Shown: positions 10,856-21,629 of the stretch, in pieces
Position numbering within the stretch: position 1 is the stretch's first letter
Layout: each line of letters opens with the position of its first letter
Assembly: GCF_008725655.1 (NCBI RefSeq)
Contig: NZ_VYXP01000008.1
Location: 1-64,000, forward strand
Length of the DNA stretch: 64,000 bases
Source of the DNA: Marinihelvus fidelis
GTDB taxonomy: Bacteria; Pseudomonadota; Gammaproteobacteria; Xanthomonadales; SZUA-36
Direction of reading: 5' to 3'
The notes under the pieces: model-generated
Seen by the model: only the letters and a program-made list of their open reading frames with translations
Database searches by the model: none
What the model was told of the DNA's origin: nothing
Program-made: the position numbers and the translations under genes

Positions 10856-11236
10856 TTGACTCAATCCACTTCGCACGACGCGTTATCCGCGGCCGACTTG
10901 CAACGGCTCGTTATCGACACCCTCGAAGAATTCAAGGCCCAGGACATCAAGGTGATTGATGTCACCGGCGTCAGCCCCCTGACCGACCAGTTCGTCATCG
11001 CTTCCGGCACATCCACACGGCATGTGCGCTCGATGGCGGACAAGCTGGTGGAGCGCGCCAAGGCCAACGGCATACAGCCGACCGGTGTCGAGGGCCAGGG
11101 CGAGGCGCAATGGGTCCTGGTGGACCTGAATGACGTCATCGTCCACCTGATGCTGCCGCAGACACGCGCGTTCTATAACCTCGAAAAACTCTGGGAAGTC
11201 AGCGCCGAGCATCGCGACGGCGCGCGCTCCGCCTAG
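10856..11236 (+). CDS. rsfS: Ribosome silencing factor RsfS
   Basis: RsfS binds ribosomal protein uL14 and blocks subunit joining when nutrients are scarce. The 126-aa product has the family core (FKAQDIKVIDVTG, GTSTRHVRSMAD, GVEGQGEAQWVLVDLNDVIVHLM). The annotated TTG at 10856 adds a short tail before the conserved region; another in-frame TTG lies at the start of the core near 10899, so the start is uncertain. TAGAAT at 10819-10824 could be a -10 box, but its -35 is poor. It lies in the usual nadD-rsfS-rlmH neighbourhood. Confidence 0.93.
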   Translation: MTQSTSHDALSAADLQRLVIDTLEEFKAQDIKVIDVTGVSPLTDQFVIASGTSTRHVRSMADKLVERAKANGIQPTGVEGQGEAQWVLVDLNDVIVHLMLPQTRAFYNLEKLWEVSAEHRDGARSA

Positions 11237-11248
11237 GGTCGACCGAAC

Positions 11249-11719
11249 GTGCGCCTGACCGTCGCCAGTGTCGGCCAGCGCATGCCGGGCTGGGTCCAGG
11301 CCGGCTGGGAAGAATACGCCCGCCGAATGCCGCCCGAGCTGTCGCTCGAGCTCCGTGAAATCACCATGGTCCGCCGCGGCCGCAACGCCGATATCGAGCG
11401 GATGCGCCGTGACGAGGGCCAGGCCCTGCTGGCCGCGATGGCGCCGGGCGCGCGCGTCGTGGCACTGGATGGCCGCGGCAAGGCCTGGTCAACCGAGCAA
11501 CTGGCACAACGGCTGGAGCAGTGGATGGGCGATGGGCGCCACGTGGGTTTCCTGGTGGGCGGACCGGACGGCCTGCACGATGACTGCCTGGCGGCCGCGG
11601 ATGACCGCTGGTCACTGGGGCCGCTGACCCTGCCGCATCCGCTGGTCCGCGTGGTGCTGGCCGAGCAGCTCTACCGGGCCTGGACGATCACCCGCAATCA
11701 CCCCTATCACCGCGCCTGA
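11249..11719 (+). CDS. rlmH: 23S rRNA pseudouridine-1915 N3-methyltransferase
   Basis: RlmH is a SPOUT-class methyltransferase modifying pseudouridine 1915 in helix 69 of 23S rRNA on 70S ribosomes. The 156-aa product has ALDGRGKAWSTEQLA, the SAM-loop GFLVGGPDGLHDDCL and the C-terminal LAEQLYRAWTITRNHPYHRA (last three residues YHR-A; most homologues end YHRG or similar). Start is GTG at 11249, 12 nt after the rsfS stop. Confidence 0.96.
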   Translation: MRLTVASVGQRMPGWVQAGWEEYARRMPPELSLELREITMVRRGRNADIERMRRDEGQALLAAMAPGARVVALDGRGKAWSTEQLAQRLEQWMGDGRHVGFLVGGPDGLHDDCLAAADDRWSLGPLTLPHPLVRVVLAEQLYRAWTITRNHPYHRA

Positions 11720-11742
11720 GCGCGGCCGACGACAGCATCGAT

Positions 11743-12333
11743 ATGACCGACGAACCTGACATCCTGCTCGCCTCGGCGTCGCCCCGGCGGCGGGAACTGC
11801 TGGACCTGCTGGGCGTCCGTTACCGGGCCTGGAGTGCCGATATCGACGAGAGCCGGCTGGCCGACGAGGCGCCGGACGCCTACGTGGAACGCCTGGCCCG
11901 CGCCAAGGCGGCCGCGGGCCGGCAGGCCCATGGCAACGAGCGGCCGGTACTGGGTGCCGACACCATTGTCCTGCTCGACGGCGACATCCTGGGCAAGCCG
12001 CGCGACCGCGCGCACGCCCGCGACATGTTTTCACGCCTGGCCGGCCGGCATCACGAGGTGCTGACGGCCGTGGCGGTGGTGGCAACGGACGGCCGCGTTT
12101 TCGGGGCCATCAACCGCACCCGGGTGGAGTTTGGCGAGGTGCCGGCGCACTGGGTTGATCACTACGCCACGCTCGACGAGCCCATGGACAAGGCCGGCGC
12201 CTATGCCGTGCAGGGCCTGGCCGGGCAATGGATCCAGCGCGTCGAAGGCAGTTATACGGGGGTCATGGGTTTACCCCTGTTCGAGACCGCCGAACTGCTC
12301 CGCCAGGCCGGCCTGGCGCTAACGGGGCGTTAA
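11743..12333 (+). CDS. maf: Maf-family nucleoside triphosphate pyrophosphatase (YhdE type)
   Basis: Maf proteins hydrolyse non-canonical or excess nucleoside triphosphates to monophosphates. The 196-aa product has the N-terminal LLASASPRRRELL, LGADTIVLLDG with the catalytic Asp, GKPRDRAHA and DKAGAYAVQG. The QG-ending version of the last motif is typical of the YhdE (dTTP/UTP) subgroup. It lies directly upstream of rng, as in E. coli (yhdE-rng-yhdP). Confidence 0.92.
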   Translation: MTDEPDILLASASPRRRELLDLLGVRYRAWSADIDESRLADEAPDAYVERLARAKAAAGRQAHGNERPVLGADTIVLLDGDILGKPRDRAHARDMFSRLAGRHHEVLTAVAVVATDGRVFGAINRTRVEFGEVPAHWVDHYATLDEPMDKAGAYAVQGLAGQWIQRVEGSYTGVMGLPLFETAELLRQAGLALTGR

Positions 12334-12409
12334 CCATGCAATGGTATTCTAGCGGCCTGTCATTCGCAGGCGGGACGCCCGTGCCTGACCGAACCGGGAG
12401 CCCTATGCC

Positions 12410-13888
12410 GTGAGCGAAGAAATCCTCATCAATGTCACGCCCACGGAGTCGCGCGTCGCCGTGGTCGACAACGGCGTGCTCAAGGAGGTCTGGCTCGACC
12501 GCGCCTCCCATTACGGCTACCTGGGCAACATCTACAAGGGTCGCGTGTCGCGGGTGCTGCCGGGCATGCAGGCGGCCTTCGTCGATATTGGCCTTGAACG
12601 CACCGCGTTCCTGCACGCCTCGGACATCCACCGCGTCGACCGCGAGCGCATGACCGGCCAGGTGCCGGAGCCGGATACGGCCGAGCGGCCGATCTCCGAA
12701 CTGGTGACCGAGGGCGCCGAGGTCGTGGTGCAGGTGGTCAAGGACCCGATCGGCACCAAGGGCGCGCGGCTGACCACCAACCTGAGCGTGCCGTCGAGAT
12801 TTCTTGTACTGCTGCCGGGCAGCGACCACATCGGCGTGTCCACGCGCATTGAGGACGAGGACGAACGCGCGCGGCTCAGCGGCATGGTGTCGCAACTGCG
12901 TCCGGACGCCCGCGTGGGCTACATCGTCCGCACCAATGCGGAGGACGTCGACGAGTTTGCGCTGGCCGCCGACATGGCCTTCCTGGGCAAGCTCTGGGAC
13001 GCCATCAACGAACGTCGCGGCGAGGCCAAACCGGGCGAGTGCATCTACGAGGACCTGGACCTGCCGCTGCGGGCGCTTCGCGACATGATGCATGCCGATG
13101 TCGAACGGGTGCGCATCGATCACACCGAAACGTATGAAAAGGTCTGCCGTTTCGTGCGCAGCTTCATGCCGGACTGGGTCACGCGCATTGAGCGTTATGA
13201 CGCCGAGCGGCCGATTTTTGACCTGTACCAGATCGAGGACGAGATCGAGCAGGCGCTGCACCGGCACACACCGCTGAAATCCGGCGGCTACCTGGTCATC
13301 GACCAGACCGAGGCCATGACCACCATCGACGTGAACACCGGCGGCTTCGTCGGCCATCGCACGCTCGAGGAGACCATCTACAAGACCAACCTGGAAGCGG
13401 CCCAGGCCATCGCCCGGCAGCTGCGGCTGCGCAACCTGGGTGGCATCATCATCATCGATTTCATCGACATGAATGACGCCGCTCACCGCGAACAGGTGAT
13501 GAAGACACTGGAAAAGGCGCTGGCGCAGGACAACGTCCGCACCTCGGTGACCGGGCTGTCGGACCTGGGGCTGGTGGAAATGACCCGCAAGCGCACGCGC
13601 GAGAGCCTGGGGCATGTCATGTGCGAGCCCTGCCCGGTGTGCAGTGGCCGCGGCGCGCTGAAGACGGCCGAGACCGTCTGCCTGGAGATTTTCCGCGAAA
13701 TCATGCGCACCGGGCGCCAGTTTGAGGCCAGCAAGATCCTGGTGCTGGCGCCGCCGTCGGTGGTCGACCTGGTCATGGACGAACACTCAACGACCATCGC
13801 CGAGCTGGAGGAACTGGTGGACAAAACCATCCGTTTCCAGCGCGAGGACCAGTACAGCCAGGAACAGTACGACGTGGTGCTGCTGTAA
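12410..13888 (+). CDS. rng: Ribonuclease G
   Basis: RNase G is an endoribonuclease that matures the 5' end of 16S rRNA and degrades some mRNAs. The 492-aa protein has an N-terminal S1 domain (about 40-125), the catalytic blocks TIDVNTGGFVG and IIIDFIDMND with metal-binding Asp residues, and the zinc-link CEPCPVC. It lacks the long RNase E scaffold tail, which distinguishes it from Rne. GTG at 12410 follows GGGAG at 12396-12400. yhdP begins immediately after the stop. Confidence 0.96.
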   Translation: MSEEILINVTPTESRVAVVDNGVLKEVWLDRASHYGYLGNIYKGRVSRVLPGMQAAFVDIGLERTAFLHASDIHRVDRERMTGQVPEPDTAERPISELVTEGAEVVVQVVKDPIGTKGARLTTNLSVPSRFLVLLPGSDHIGVSTRIEDEDERARLSGMVSQLRPDARVGYIVRTNAEDVDEFALAADMAFLGKLWDAINERRGEAKPGECIYEDLDLPLRALRDMMHADVERVRIDHTETYEKVCRFVRSFMPDWVTRIERYDAERPIFDLYQIEDEIEQALHRHTPLKSGGYLVIDQTEAMTTIDVNTGGFVGHRTLEETIYKTNLEAAQAIARQLRLRNLGGIIIIDFIDMNDAAHREQVMKTLEKALAQDNVRTSVTGLSDLGLVEMTRKRTRESLGHVMCEPCPVCSGRGALKTAETVCLEIFREIMRTGRQFEASKILVLAPPSVVDLVMDEHSTTIAELEELVDKTIRFQREDQYSQEQYDVVLL

Positions 13889-16800
13889 ATGAAGCGATGG
13901 CGGATATGGTGGCGACGCGCGCGGTCCATACTCTGGACCGCGCTGACGCTGGTGGTGCTGCTGGCCGCGATTATGGTTGGCCTGGGCAAGCTGCTGATGC
14001 CCTACAGCACGCAGTTCAAGCCGCGGCTGGAGGCCTGGCTGTCGGAGGAGTTCAACCAGCCAGTTCGGGTGGGCTCGTTCACCGGTGAGTGGAAGGCCTT
14101 TGGCCCCCGTATCAGCCTGCGAGACCTGGAATTGCTGGGCGGCACCGACAGCGATGGCGATATCGCGCTGCGCGAGGCCGGCCTGGATATCCGCCCCCTG
14201 AATGTGCTGCTGCCGAACCGGCCGCTGTACGCGTTCCGCATCATCGGCGCCGACCTGGTGCTGTCACGCGGTGATGACGGGCGGTTTGCGCTGTCCGGGT
14301 TGGGTGTCAGTGGTCGCGGTGACGGCTCCGGCGGCGGGCTGGGCACGCTGGCGCGGCTGGGCGAGGTTGCCCTGGTGACCTCCAGGCTGGCCTATCGCGA
14401 CCCGGCGCGCGGAGTCGCACTGCAACTCGTCGATGTCGACGGTCGCATGCAGCTGGCGATGGACCGGGTCGCACTGCAGGTACAGGCCGCCGTCGCCGAT
14501 GACAGCCAGGGCCATGTGCTGGGTGACGTGGGCGCCACCGCGGTCGTGGCCCTGGACGATGAGGGCCGGGTCAGCGCCATTGATTGGCACGCAGAAACCG
14601 GCGAGTTCCTGCTTTCGCAGCTGACCCGTGGCCTGCCCGATCACGCGTTGCTGCCGGAATCCGGACGCGTTAACGCCCAGGTCTGGGGCGAGTGGGCGCC
14701 GGGGCAGCCGCAACGCATGCAGGGTGTGCTGGATGTGCGTGATGTCGAGCTGGGCGAGGGTGATGGCCTGATCGCCGTCGACCACATCAACAGCCGGTTC
14801 CAGTGGCGTTCCGAGCACCGCCAGCGCTGGCGCCTGGACCTGGGTGATGTGCGCATCGCCGAGGGTGGCCGTGACTGGGTGGTGGGCGCGCTGGCCGTGG
14901 AGCGTAACATCCCGGACGGGCTGGGCATCTGGGTGGGCGCCGACTACCTGCGCGCGGCCATGCCGATGGCGCTGACACAGCGCATCATGGCGAACTTCAA
15001 CGCCCGCTGGCCGCGTAATGTGCCCACCGCCGCGGATGGCGAGATCACTGACTTCGATATCGTCATTAACGCCGATAAAAAGTTTGTCGGCGCCTGGGGC
15101 GAGCTGATCGACATCAGCGCGACGGAGTGGGGCAAATGGCCGGATGTCTCCGGTATCAACGGCCAGGTGGCACTGCTTAACGGCCATGGCGTCGCACACA
15201 TCAGCGGTGAGGCCGTCGAGGTCAACTGGCCGCGGAATTTCCGTTCACCCGCGCTGATCGAGATACCGGGCTGCCGGTTTGATATGACCTGGGGTGCGCG
15301 CTGGCAGGTTGATGTCGCCGACTGCCATGGTGGCAACGAGGCCGCCAGCCTGGAGGCCCGGCTCCGGTTCACGCAATCGGAGGGTCGGCCGTTTGTCGAC
15401 CTGGCCGTCGGCACCGACCACCTGGATATCGCCGCGCTGGGCGACTACTGGCCCGCCGCGCTGCTGAAACCGCCGGTGCTGGCCTGGATGGATCGCGCCA
15501 TCGAGGGCGGCACGGTGAACGCGGGCCATTTCCTGCTCCGTGGCGACCTGGATGACTTCCCGTTCCGCGGCAATGAAGGCGTGCTCGATGCACGTGCCAG
15601 CGTCGTTGGCGGTGAACTGGCGGTCCATACCGGCTGGCCCCTGGCCAGCGGCGTCGACATCGACCTGCGGTTCCTGGGCGTCGGCATGTCGGCGCAGGGT
15701 TCGATCACGGATTTCGGTGGCGTGCCGGTGCCCGCGGCCACCGCGTCGATCACCGACTTCCAGCGCGCGCGGCTGGATATCGGTTTCGAAGGCGACACCA
15801 CGCTGCCCAGGCTGGCCACGTTCCTGCAGTCCACGCCCCTGCTGGCCGACAGCGAACTGGACCTGGACGGCATGACCTTCGAAGGCCCGGCGTCGGTCGA
15901 CGGCGAGGTTCGTATCCCCCTGGGTTCGACGCCGGGTGAGTTGCAGGTGGACGGCCGCCTGGCGTTGGGTGGGAACGCCTTCAGCGAAGACCGGTCCGGG
16001 GTCAGGCTGGAAAACGTGGCCGGCCGGGTGAATTTCAACCGCTCGGGCTTCGAGGGCCGTGACCTGGCGGCGACCTGGCAGGCGCACCCGGCGCGGCTGG
16101 ACCTGGTCGCGGACTGGGGTGGCGAACAGCCCTTCAGGGCCAACCTCTCCGGCTACTTCCCGGCCGCCGAGTTGGTGGCCGCGACCCCGGCCGCGGACGA
16201 GCCGATGCTCAGCCGGCTGCAGGGCATGGCCCAGTGGGATGTCGGCTTCGAGGTGGGTGACCGGAACCCCGAATCGGGCGAGCGGGACCTGTGGTTGCAT
16301 GTCAATTCCGACCTGGTCGACGTCAGCATGGACCTGCCGGCGCCGTTGACCAAGACGGTGGGCACGGTCAGGCCGCTGGAGATGCGCTGGCCGCTCAAGT
16401 CTTCTCGCCGGGTCATCGACGCCCGGCTGGGCGGTGTGGGCTCGCTGCGTGCCGAGCTGGGCGATGATGGCGAGACGCTGACGCGCGTGGCGGTGGCGCT
16501 GAACGAGGGCCCGGCCAACCTGCCGGACCCCGGCCAGTGGCTGCTGACGGGCCATGTCGATCGCCTGGACCTGGACGAGTGGCTCGACGCCATCATCGAG
16601 GCCGTTCCGGACCGCCGCCAGGCAGCGCCGCTGCGGTTCGCCGCCAGTGACCTGCGTACGGACCAGCTGGTGTTCATGAACCGGGAATTTCCTGACGCCA
16701 CCCTGCAGATCACCCAGCCAGGCGAGGCGGTAGAGGTTCGGGTTGATTCCGCCCGGCTCACCGGCGATATCCGCTACCAGTCCAATGTCGGCGGCACCCA

Positions 16801-17731
16801 CAGCCTGTCCGCGCAGATGGACAATGTCGATATGCCGAAACCGCTGTCCGAGGGCATCACGATGGACAGCGACCCGACGCAGTTACCGGAGTTTCACATT
16901 TTCGTACAGGACCTGCGCTACCACGGCGTGGCGCTGGGCGAAACCCGTATCGAGGCCTACCCGGTGGCCGATGGCCTGCGCATCGAGTCAATGGAAGCCG
17001 CCAGCGACCACATGACCTTCCAGGCACGTGGCGACTGGGTCACCACGGGCGCGGGCAGCCGTTCCGATTTCGATATCCTGCTGACCGCCGAGAACCTGGG
17101 CGACCTGGTCAGCGCCATGGAACTGTCGACGCTGCTCGAGGGTGGCCAGACCATGATTCACTATGACGCCTGGTGGCCCGGCCCGCCCGCGGCGTTCGAG
17201 CTGGCGCAACTCAATGGCCTGATGAATTTCACCATCACCGACGGCCGTGTGCTGGACGCCGAACCCGGCGCCGGGCGGGTGCTGGGCCTGTTCAGCGTGG
17301 CCGCGCTGCCGCGCCGCCTGTCGCTGGATTTCCGTGACGTGTTCGAATCCGGATTCAACTTTGACACGGCCGGGGCCAACATCAGCCTTGAAAGTGGGGT
17401 GGCCCGCACCGATGATTTCATCATGGAATCGACCGCGGCCACGCTGGCGATCGAGGGCAGCACCGACCTGGTCAACCAGCAGTTCGACTACCGGATGACC
17501 GTGCGGCCGGGCGTGAGCCAGGCACTGCCGGTGATCGGCGCGCTGGCGGCGGGCCCCCCGGGTGCGGCTGCCGGGCTGGCCCTGCAGGGCCTGCTCAGGG
17601 ATGCGCTGGGTAACGCCGCCGAGGCCCGCTACAGCATCGTCGGCCCCTGGGCGGAGCCGGAAGTGACCCGGCTCGAAGCCCCGCAGACCGCGGCCGGCGA
17701 CGCGGATACCACCGAACCCCCGGGCCCCTGA
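13889..17731 (+). CDS. yhdP: YhdP family AsmA-like envelope protein
   Basis: YhdP is an inner-membrane-anchored periplasmic bridge protein implicated in phospholipid transport to the outer membrane together with TamB and YdbH. The 1280-aa product has one N-terminal membrane anchor (about residues 12-34) and a very long beta-rich periplasmic body. Near the C-terminus (about residues 1100-1230) it has the AsmA-like block [20 protein letters not shown] and later [17 protein letters not shown]. The ATG directly abuts the rng stop, so the two are coupled. Confidence 0.93.
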   Translation: MKRWRIWWRRARSILWTALTLVVLLAAIMVGLGKLLMPYSTQFKPRLEAWLSEEFNQPVRVGSFTGEWKAFGPRISLRDLELLGGTDSDGDIALREAGLDIRPLNVLLPNRPLYAFRIIGADLVLSRGDDGRFALSGLGVSGRGDGSGGGLGTLARLGEVALVTSRLAYRDPARGVALQLVDVDGRMQLAMDRVALQVQAAVADDSQGHVLGDVGATAVVALDDEGRVSAIDWHAETGEFLLSQLTRGLPDHALLPESGRVNAQVWGEWAPGQPQRMQGVLDVRDVELGEGDGLIAVDHINSRFQWRSEHRQRWRLDLGDVRIAEGGRDWVVGALAVERNIPDGLGIWVGADYLRAAMPMALTQRIMANFNARWPRNVPTAADGEITDFDIVINADKKFVGAWGELIDISATEWGKWPDVSGINGQVALLNGHGVAHISGEAVEVNWPRNFRSPALIEIPGCRFDMTWGARWQVDVADCHGGNEAASLEARLRFTQSEGRPFVDLAVGTDHLDIAALGDYWPAALLKPPVLAWMDRAIEGGTVNAGHFLLRGDLDDFPFRGNEGVLDARASVVGGELAVHTGWPLASGVDIDLRFLGVGMSAQGSITDFGGVPVPAATASITDFQRARLDIGFEGDTTLPRLATFLQSTPLLADSELDLDGMTFEGPASVDGEVRIPLGSTPGELQVDGRLALGGNAFSEDRSGVRLENVAGRVNFNRSGFEGRDLAATWQAHPARLDLVADWGGEQPFRANLSGYFPAAELVAATPAADEPMLSRLQGMAQWDVGFEVGDRNPESGERDLWLHVNSDLVDVSMDLPAPLTKTVGTVRPLEMRWPLKSSRRVIDARLGGVGSLRAELGDDGETLTRVAVALNEGPANLPDPGQWLLTGHVDRLDLDEWLDAIIEAVPDRRQAAPLRFAASDLRTDQLVFMNREFPDATLQITQPGEAVEVRVDSARLTGDIRYQSNVGGTHSLSAQMDNVDMPKPLSEGITMDSDPTQLPEFHIFVQDLRYHGVALGETRIEAYPVADGLRIESMEAASDHMTFQARGDWVTTGAGSRSDFDILLTAENLGDLVSAMELSTLLEGGQTMIHYDAWWPGPPAAFELAQLNGLMNFTITDGRVLDAEPGAGRVLGLFSVAALPRRLSLDFRDVFESGFNFDTAGANISLESGVARTDDFIMESTAATLAIEGSTDLVNQQFDYRMTVRPGVSQALPVIGALAAGPPGAAAGLALQGLLRDALGNAAEARYSIVGPWAEPEVTRLEAPQTAAGDADTTEPPGP

Positions 17732-17762
17732 GTATAGGGCCCCGACACACAGGATTGAACAC

Positions 17763-19205
17763 ATGACCGAAGCATTGGCGCTGGCGAGACACCGCCTGCT
17801 GGAACCGGGCGGCCTGGACGAGAGCGATCTTGCCCGCGTGCTTTCAGACTTGATGGGCGCACGCATCGACGGCGGCGACCTGTATTTCCAGTCCACCGCC
17901 CGCGAGGCCTGGTCGCTGGAAGACGGCCGCGTGCGCAACGCCACCCACTCGGTGGAGCAGGGCGTGGGCATCCGCGCCGTGGACGGAGACAAGACCGGCT
18001 TCGCCTATGCCGACGAGATCGTCATGCCATCGCTGCTGGAAGCCTCCGGCGCCGCGCGCGCCATCGCCCGCCAGGGTGGTGGCCAGGCGGTACAGGCCTG
18101 GTCGCGCAAGCAGCCGGCTGCGCTATACACGCCGGACAACCCGCTGGAATCCATGCAGGCCGCCGACAAGGTCGACCTGTTACGCAAGATCGACGCCTAC
18201 GCGCGCTCGCTGGACCCGCGCGTCAACCAGGTGATGGTGAGCCTGGCGGCATCCCACGAGACCATCCTGGTGGCGTCGGTGGACGGCGACCTGGCCGGCG
18301 ACGTGCGGCCGCTGGTGCGCCTGTCCGTGACGGTGATTGCTGAACAGAACGGTCGCCGCGAGCAGGGCAGCGATGGCGGCGGCGGGCGTTTCGACTACCG
18401 CCGCCTGGTGGCCGAGGACGGCTGGCGCCGCATTGCCGACGAGGCGGTGCGGCAGGCGCTGGTGAACCTGGAAGCCGAGGACGCGCCGGCCGGCACCATG
18501 CCGGTGGTGCTGGGCCCGGGCTGGCCCGGCGTGCTGCTGCACGAGGCCGTCGGCCACGGGCTGGAAGGCGATTTCAACCGCAAGGGCACGTCGGCGTATT
18601 CCGGCCGCATCGGCGAAAAGGTGGCCGCCGACGGCGTGACCATCGTCGACAACGGCACCATCGAAGCGCGACGCGGTTCACTCAGCATCGACGACGAGGG
18701 CACGCCCACCGGCGAGACGGTGCTGATCGAGAACGGCATCCTGCGCGGCTACATGCAGGACAAGATGAACGCCCGCCTGATGGGCATGAAAGCGACCGGC
18801 AACGGCCGGCGCGAATCCTTCGCGCACCTGCCCATGCCGCGTATGACCAACACCTACATGCTCGCCGGCCAGCACGACCCGGAAGAGATCATCGCCTCGG
18901 TCGACAAGGGCATCTACGCGGTAAACTTCGCCGGTGGCCAGGTGGACATCACCTCGGGCCGTTTTGTGTTTTCCGCCAGCGAGGCCTACCTGATCGAGAA
19001 CGGCAAGGTCACCCGCCCGGTGCGCGGTGCCACGCTGATCGGTAACGGTCCGGACGCGATGAACAAGGTCAGCATGGTCGGTAACGACCTGGCGCTGGAT
19101 GCCGGCATCGGCGTCTGCGGCAAGGACGGCCAGAGCGTGCCGGTGGGCGTGGGCCAGCCGACGCTGAAGCTCGACCAGCTGACCGTCGGTGGCACCGCCT
19201 CCTGA
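17763..19205 (+). CDS. tldD: Metalloprotease subunit TldD
   Basis: TldD forms a heterodimeric zinc protease with PmbA (TldE), known for microcin B17 maturation and degradation of unfolded peptides and CcdA. The 480-aa protein carries the active-site motif [11 protein letters not shown], giving H260, E261 and H265 (HExxxH). C-terminal blocks such as TNTYMLAG and [19 protein letters not shown] are typical. It belongs to the rng-yhdP-tldD run and is separated from its partner pmbA by an antisense gene. Confidence 0.96.
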   Translation: MTEALALARHRLLEPGGLDESDLARVLSDLMGARIDGGDLYFQSTAREAWSLEDGRVRNATHSVEQGVGIRAVDGDKTGFAYADEIVMPSLLEASGAARAIARQGGGQAVQAWSRKQPAALYTPDNPLESMQAADKVDLLRKIDAYARSLDPRVNQVMVSLAASHETILVASVDGDLAGDVRPLVRLSVTVIAEQNGRREQGSDGGGGRFDYRRLVAEDGWRRIADEAVRQALVNLEAEDAPAGTMPVVLGPGWPGVLLHEAVGHGLEGDFNRKGTSAYSGRIGEKVAADGVTIVDNGTIEARRGSLSIDDEGTPTGETVLIENGILRGYMQDKMNARLMGMKATGNGRRESFAHLPMPRMTNTYMLAGQHDPEEIIASVDKGIYAVNFAGGQVDITSGRFVFSASEAYLIENGKVTRPVRGATLIGNGPDAMNKVSMVGNDLALDAGIGVCGKDGQSVPVGVGQPTLKLDQLTVGGTAS

Positions 19206-19229
19206 TGGCCGGCGGGTGCCGGTGAATCG

Positions 19230-19769
19230 TCAGCCGGCCGGCTCGGCCGTGGGTGGCAGCGGTTCGGCCTCGTCCAGTTCGCGCAGCATGCGGAACAGCT
19301 TGCGGGCCGAGGCCGGTGGCTTGTTGGCCGCGGCTTCACGCCGGGCATTGCGGACCAGTTGCCGCAGCGCCTGGGCGTCGACATCGTGACGGGCGTCCAG
19401 CAGCGGCCCCAGCGCGCCGTCACCGCGTTCCAGCAGTACATCACGCCACGCTTCCGCGCGGTGATGCCGCGCCGTGAGTTGTCGCGCGTCGGCATCGCGG
19501 GCTTCCAGCGCCACCAGCACGGCATCGGTGTCGACATGCTGCAGCAGGCTGCCCAGGTGGCCAAACTGGCGTTTTTTCGCCACGTTGGACTTGATCGAGC
19601 GCGCGAAACGCACGGCCTCGAGGATGTCGTCGTCAAGCGGCAGTTGCGCCAGCACGCCCTCGGGCAGGGTCGCCAGCCGCTTGCCCAGGTCGACACGCGC
19701 CTTGGCGATGCGCTTGAGCTGGCTCTTGCTGACCGGCTCATCGCCGGTCCCGGAATCGAATTCGTTCAT
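19230..19769 (-). CDS. darP: Ribosome-associated protein DarP/YjgA (DUF615)
   Basis: YjgA/DarP associates with late 50S assembly intermediates. The 179-aa product has the family features SKSQLKRIAK at the N-terminus, LPLDDDILEAVRFARSIK, and the C-terminal RKLFRMLRELDEAEP following NKPPASAR. I chose the ATG at 19769 (MNEFDSG). An upstream in-frame TTG at 19781 exists, but neither has a clear Shine-Dalgarno. The gene is antisense between tldD and pmbA, and its 5' end abuts the pmbA start region. Confidence 0.92.
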   Translation of the reverse strand: MNEFDSGTGDEPVSKSQLKRIAKARVDLGKRLATLPEGVLAQLPLDDDILEAVRFARSIKSNVAKKRQFGHLGSLLQHVDTDAVLVALEARDADARQLTARHHRAEAWRDVLLERGDGALGPLLDARHDVDAQALRQLVRNARREAAANKPPASARKLFRMLRELDEAEPLPPTAEPAG

Positions 19770-19780
19770 GGAGTTAATCA

Positions 19781-21142
19781 ATGTCAGAAGTGACTAGCGT
19801 AGCCCAGGCGGACGCCGACCGTAAGGCCGGTTTCGAAGAACTGGAGGCACGCATACAGGACGCCCTGCGCCGGGCGACCCGCGCCGGCGTCGACGGCGCC
19901 GAGGCGACGGCCAGCATTCATGGTGGCCTGAGCGTCAACGTGCGCCTGGGCGAGGTGGAGACCATCGAGCACACCCGTGACCGCGGCATCTCGATCACGG
20001 TCTACGCCGACGGCCGCAAGGGCCACGCCAGCAGCGCCGACCTGGAGCCGGAGTCCGTGCTCGCCTGCGTGGACCGTGCCGTCGAAATCGCCCGCTTCAC
20101 CGAGGCCGACAACTGCAACGGCCTGGCTGACCCGGAGCGCATGGCCACCGAGTTCCCGGACCTGGACCTGTGGCATCACCATGACCTGGACGCCCAGGCC
20201 GCCATCGACCGTGCGCTGGCCATTGAAGAAGCCGGTCGCGCTGACCCGGGCATCACCAATTCCGAGGGTGGCAGCGTTTCCAGCAGCTTCGGCCAGTCGG
20301 TCTACGGCAACAGCAACGGCTTCATGGGCCAGGCCAGCGGAACCCGCTACAGCCAGAGTTGCGTGCTGGTCGGCGGCAAGGGCGAGGGCATGCAGCGCGA
20401 TTACTGGTACGACTCCACGCGCAGCTTTGACGACCTGGAATCGCCCGAATTCACCGGCCAGGAAGCCGCGCGCCGCACGCTGCGCCGCCTGGACGCCCGC
20501 CGCGTGCCGACCGCTAAGGTCCCCGTGGCCTTCGCGCCGGAAGTTGCGCGCTCGCTGGTCGGGCACTTCACCGGGGCCATCGCCGGTTCGGCCCTGTACC
20601 GCAACGCGTCGTTCCTGAAGGACGCGGTCGGTGAGCAGTTGTTCCCGGACTGGTTGACGCTGTCCGAGCGGCCATTCCTGCCGCGCGCGGCCGGCAGTGC
20701 CACCTTTGATGCCGAGGGTGTCGCGCCGAGCGATCGTGACATTATCGACGCCGGCGTCCTGACCGGCTATATCCTGTCGAGCTACTCAGCCCGCCGGCTG
20801 GGCCTGGAATCCACCGGCAATGCCGGCGGGGTCCACAACCTGCGGCTTACCGGCGCCGGTGGCACCCAGGCCGACCTGCTGGCCGATATCGGCACCGGCC
20901 TGCTCGTGACCGAGGTCATGGGGCAGGGCGTCAACATGGTCACCGGCAACTACTCCCGTGGCGCCTCCGGTTTCTGGATCGAGAACGGCGAGATCGCCTT
21001 CCCGGTCGAGGAAGTCACCGTTGCCGGCAACCTGCGCGACATGTTCATGAACATCCGCGCGATTGGCGAAGATGTTGATCGCCGTGGCAATGTGCATATT
21101 GGTACGGTGGTGGTGGATGGGATGACTTTGGCTGGTGAGTAG
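19781..21142 (+). CDS. pmbA: Metalloprotease subunit PmbA (TldE)
   Basis: PmbA is the non-catalytic partner of TldD. The 453-aa product has GYILSSYSARRLGLESTGNA, VTGNYSRGASGFWIENGE and the terminal VDGMTLAGE, all typical, and lacks the HExxxH motif as expected. GGAG at 19770-19773 stands 7 nt before the ATG. The TAG stop (21140-21142) falls at the junction of the first two units of a GTGAGTA tandem array. Confidence 0.96.
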   Translation: MSEVTSVAQADADRKAGFEELEARIQDALRRATRAGVDGAEATASIHGGLSVNVRLGEVETIEHTRDRGISITVYADGRKGHASSADLEPESVLACVDRAVEIARFTEADNCNGLADPERMATEFPDLDLWHHHDLDAQAAIDRALAIEEAGRADPGITNSEGGSVSSSFGQSVYGNSNGFMGQASGTRYSQSCVLVGGKGEGMQRDYWYDSTRSFDDLESPEFTGQEAARRTLRRLDARRVPTAKVPVAFAPEVARSLVGHFTGAIAGSALYRNASFLKDAVGEQLFPDWLTLSERPFLPRAAGSATFDAEGVAPSDRDIIDAGVLTGYILSSYSARRLGLESTGNAGGVHNLRLTGAGGTQADLLADIGTGLLVTEVMGQGVNMVTGNYSRGASGFWIENGEIAFPVEEVTVAGNLRDMFMNIRAIGEDVDRRGNVHIGTVVVDGMTLAGE

Positions 21143-21190
21143 TGAGTAGTGAGTAGTGAGTGGTGAGTAGTGAGTAGTGAGGAGTTAGGG
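21135..21190. repeat. Heptanucleotide tandem array 3 (GTGAGTA, 7-8 units)
   Basis: Units are GTGAGTA x3, GTGAGTG, GTGAGTA x2 and GTGAGGA, then a degenerate GTTAGGG. The array lies between two convergent genes and takes part in both ends. pmbA stops at the TAG in the first units, and the minus-strand OsmC-like gene stops at TAA read from the GTTAGGG unit (21185-21187). The unit differs from the GTGACGC of other arrays but keeps the GTGA core and the 7-bp period. Confidence 0.88.
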
Positions 21191-21625
21191 GGTGGTGATT
21201 TGGCAGCTTACCGAGTTGGCGATGAAGCATTCGTGGTGGGCGCGCTCGTGCAGTGCGGCCAGGGCGGCTTCGTCGGGTGCCTCGCCGGCGAAGGTGATGT
21301 TGGGTGACAGCCGGACCTCGGTGATGGCCAGTTTGCCGTTTTCGTTTTTGGCCAGCAGGCCCACGGCGGCGTCTTCGTAGGCGTCCACGACGATGCGCTT
21401 CTTCGCGCAAAGGGCGAGGAAGGTCAGCATGTGGCAGGACGAGACGGCGGCGACGAAGGCCTCTTCGGGGTCGACGGACTGACCGTCGCCGCGGAAGGCG
21501 GGGGCGGCGCTGGCCTTGACGGCGATGCCGCTGCCAAAGCGCCATTCGTGTTCGCGGTTGTAGTCGTCGTAGGCGAAGCTGTCGGTGGTTCGTTTCCAGT
21601 CAATCGTGGCGCGGTGTTCGGACAT
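21185..21625 (-). CDS. OsmC/Ohr-family peroxiredoxin-like protein
   Basis: OsmC-family proteins detoxify organic hydroperoxides with two cysteines. This 146-aa protein has both conserved positions, SSCHMLTFLAL near residue 62 and HHECFIANSV near residue 130, and the usual family length. I cannot say whether it is OsmC proper, an OhrB or a YhfA-type member. It is probably co-transcribed with the dehydrogenase gene upstream (4-nt gap). Confidence 0.9.
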   Translation of the reverse strand: MSEHRATIDWKRTTDSFAYDDYNREHEWRFGSGIAVKASAAPAFRGDGQSVDPEEAFVAAVSSCHMLTFLALCAKKRIVVDAYEDAAVGLLAKNENGKLAITEVRLSPNITFAGEAPDEAALAALHERAHHECFIANSVSCQITTP

Positions 21626-21629
21626 CGGG

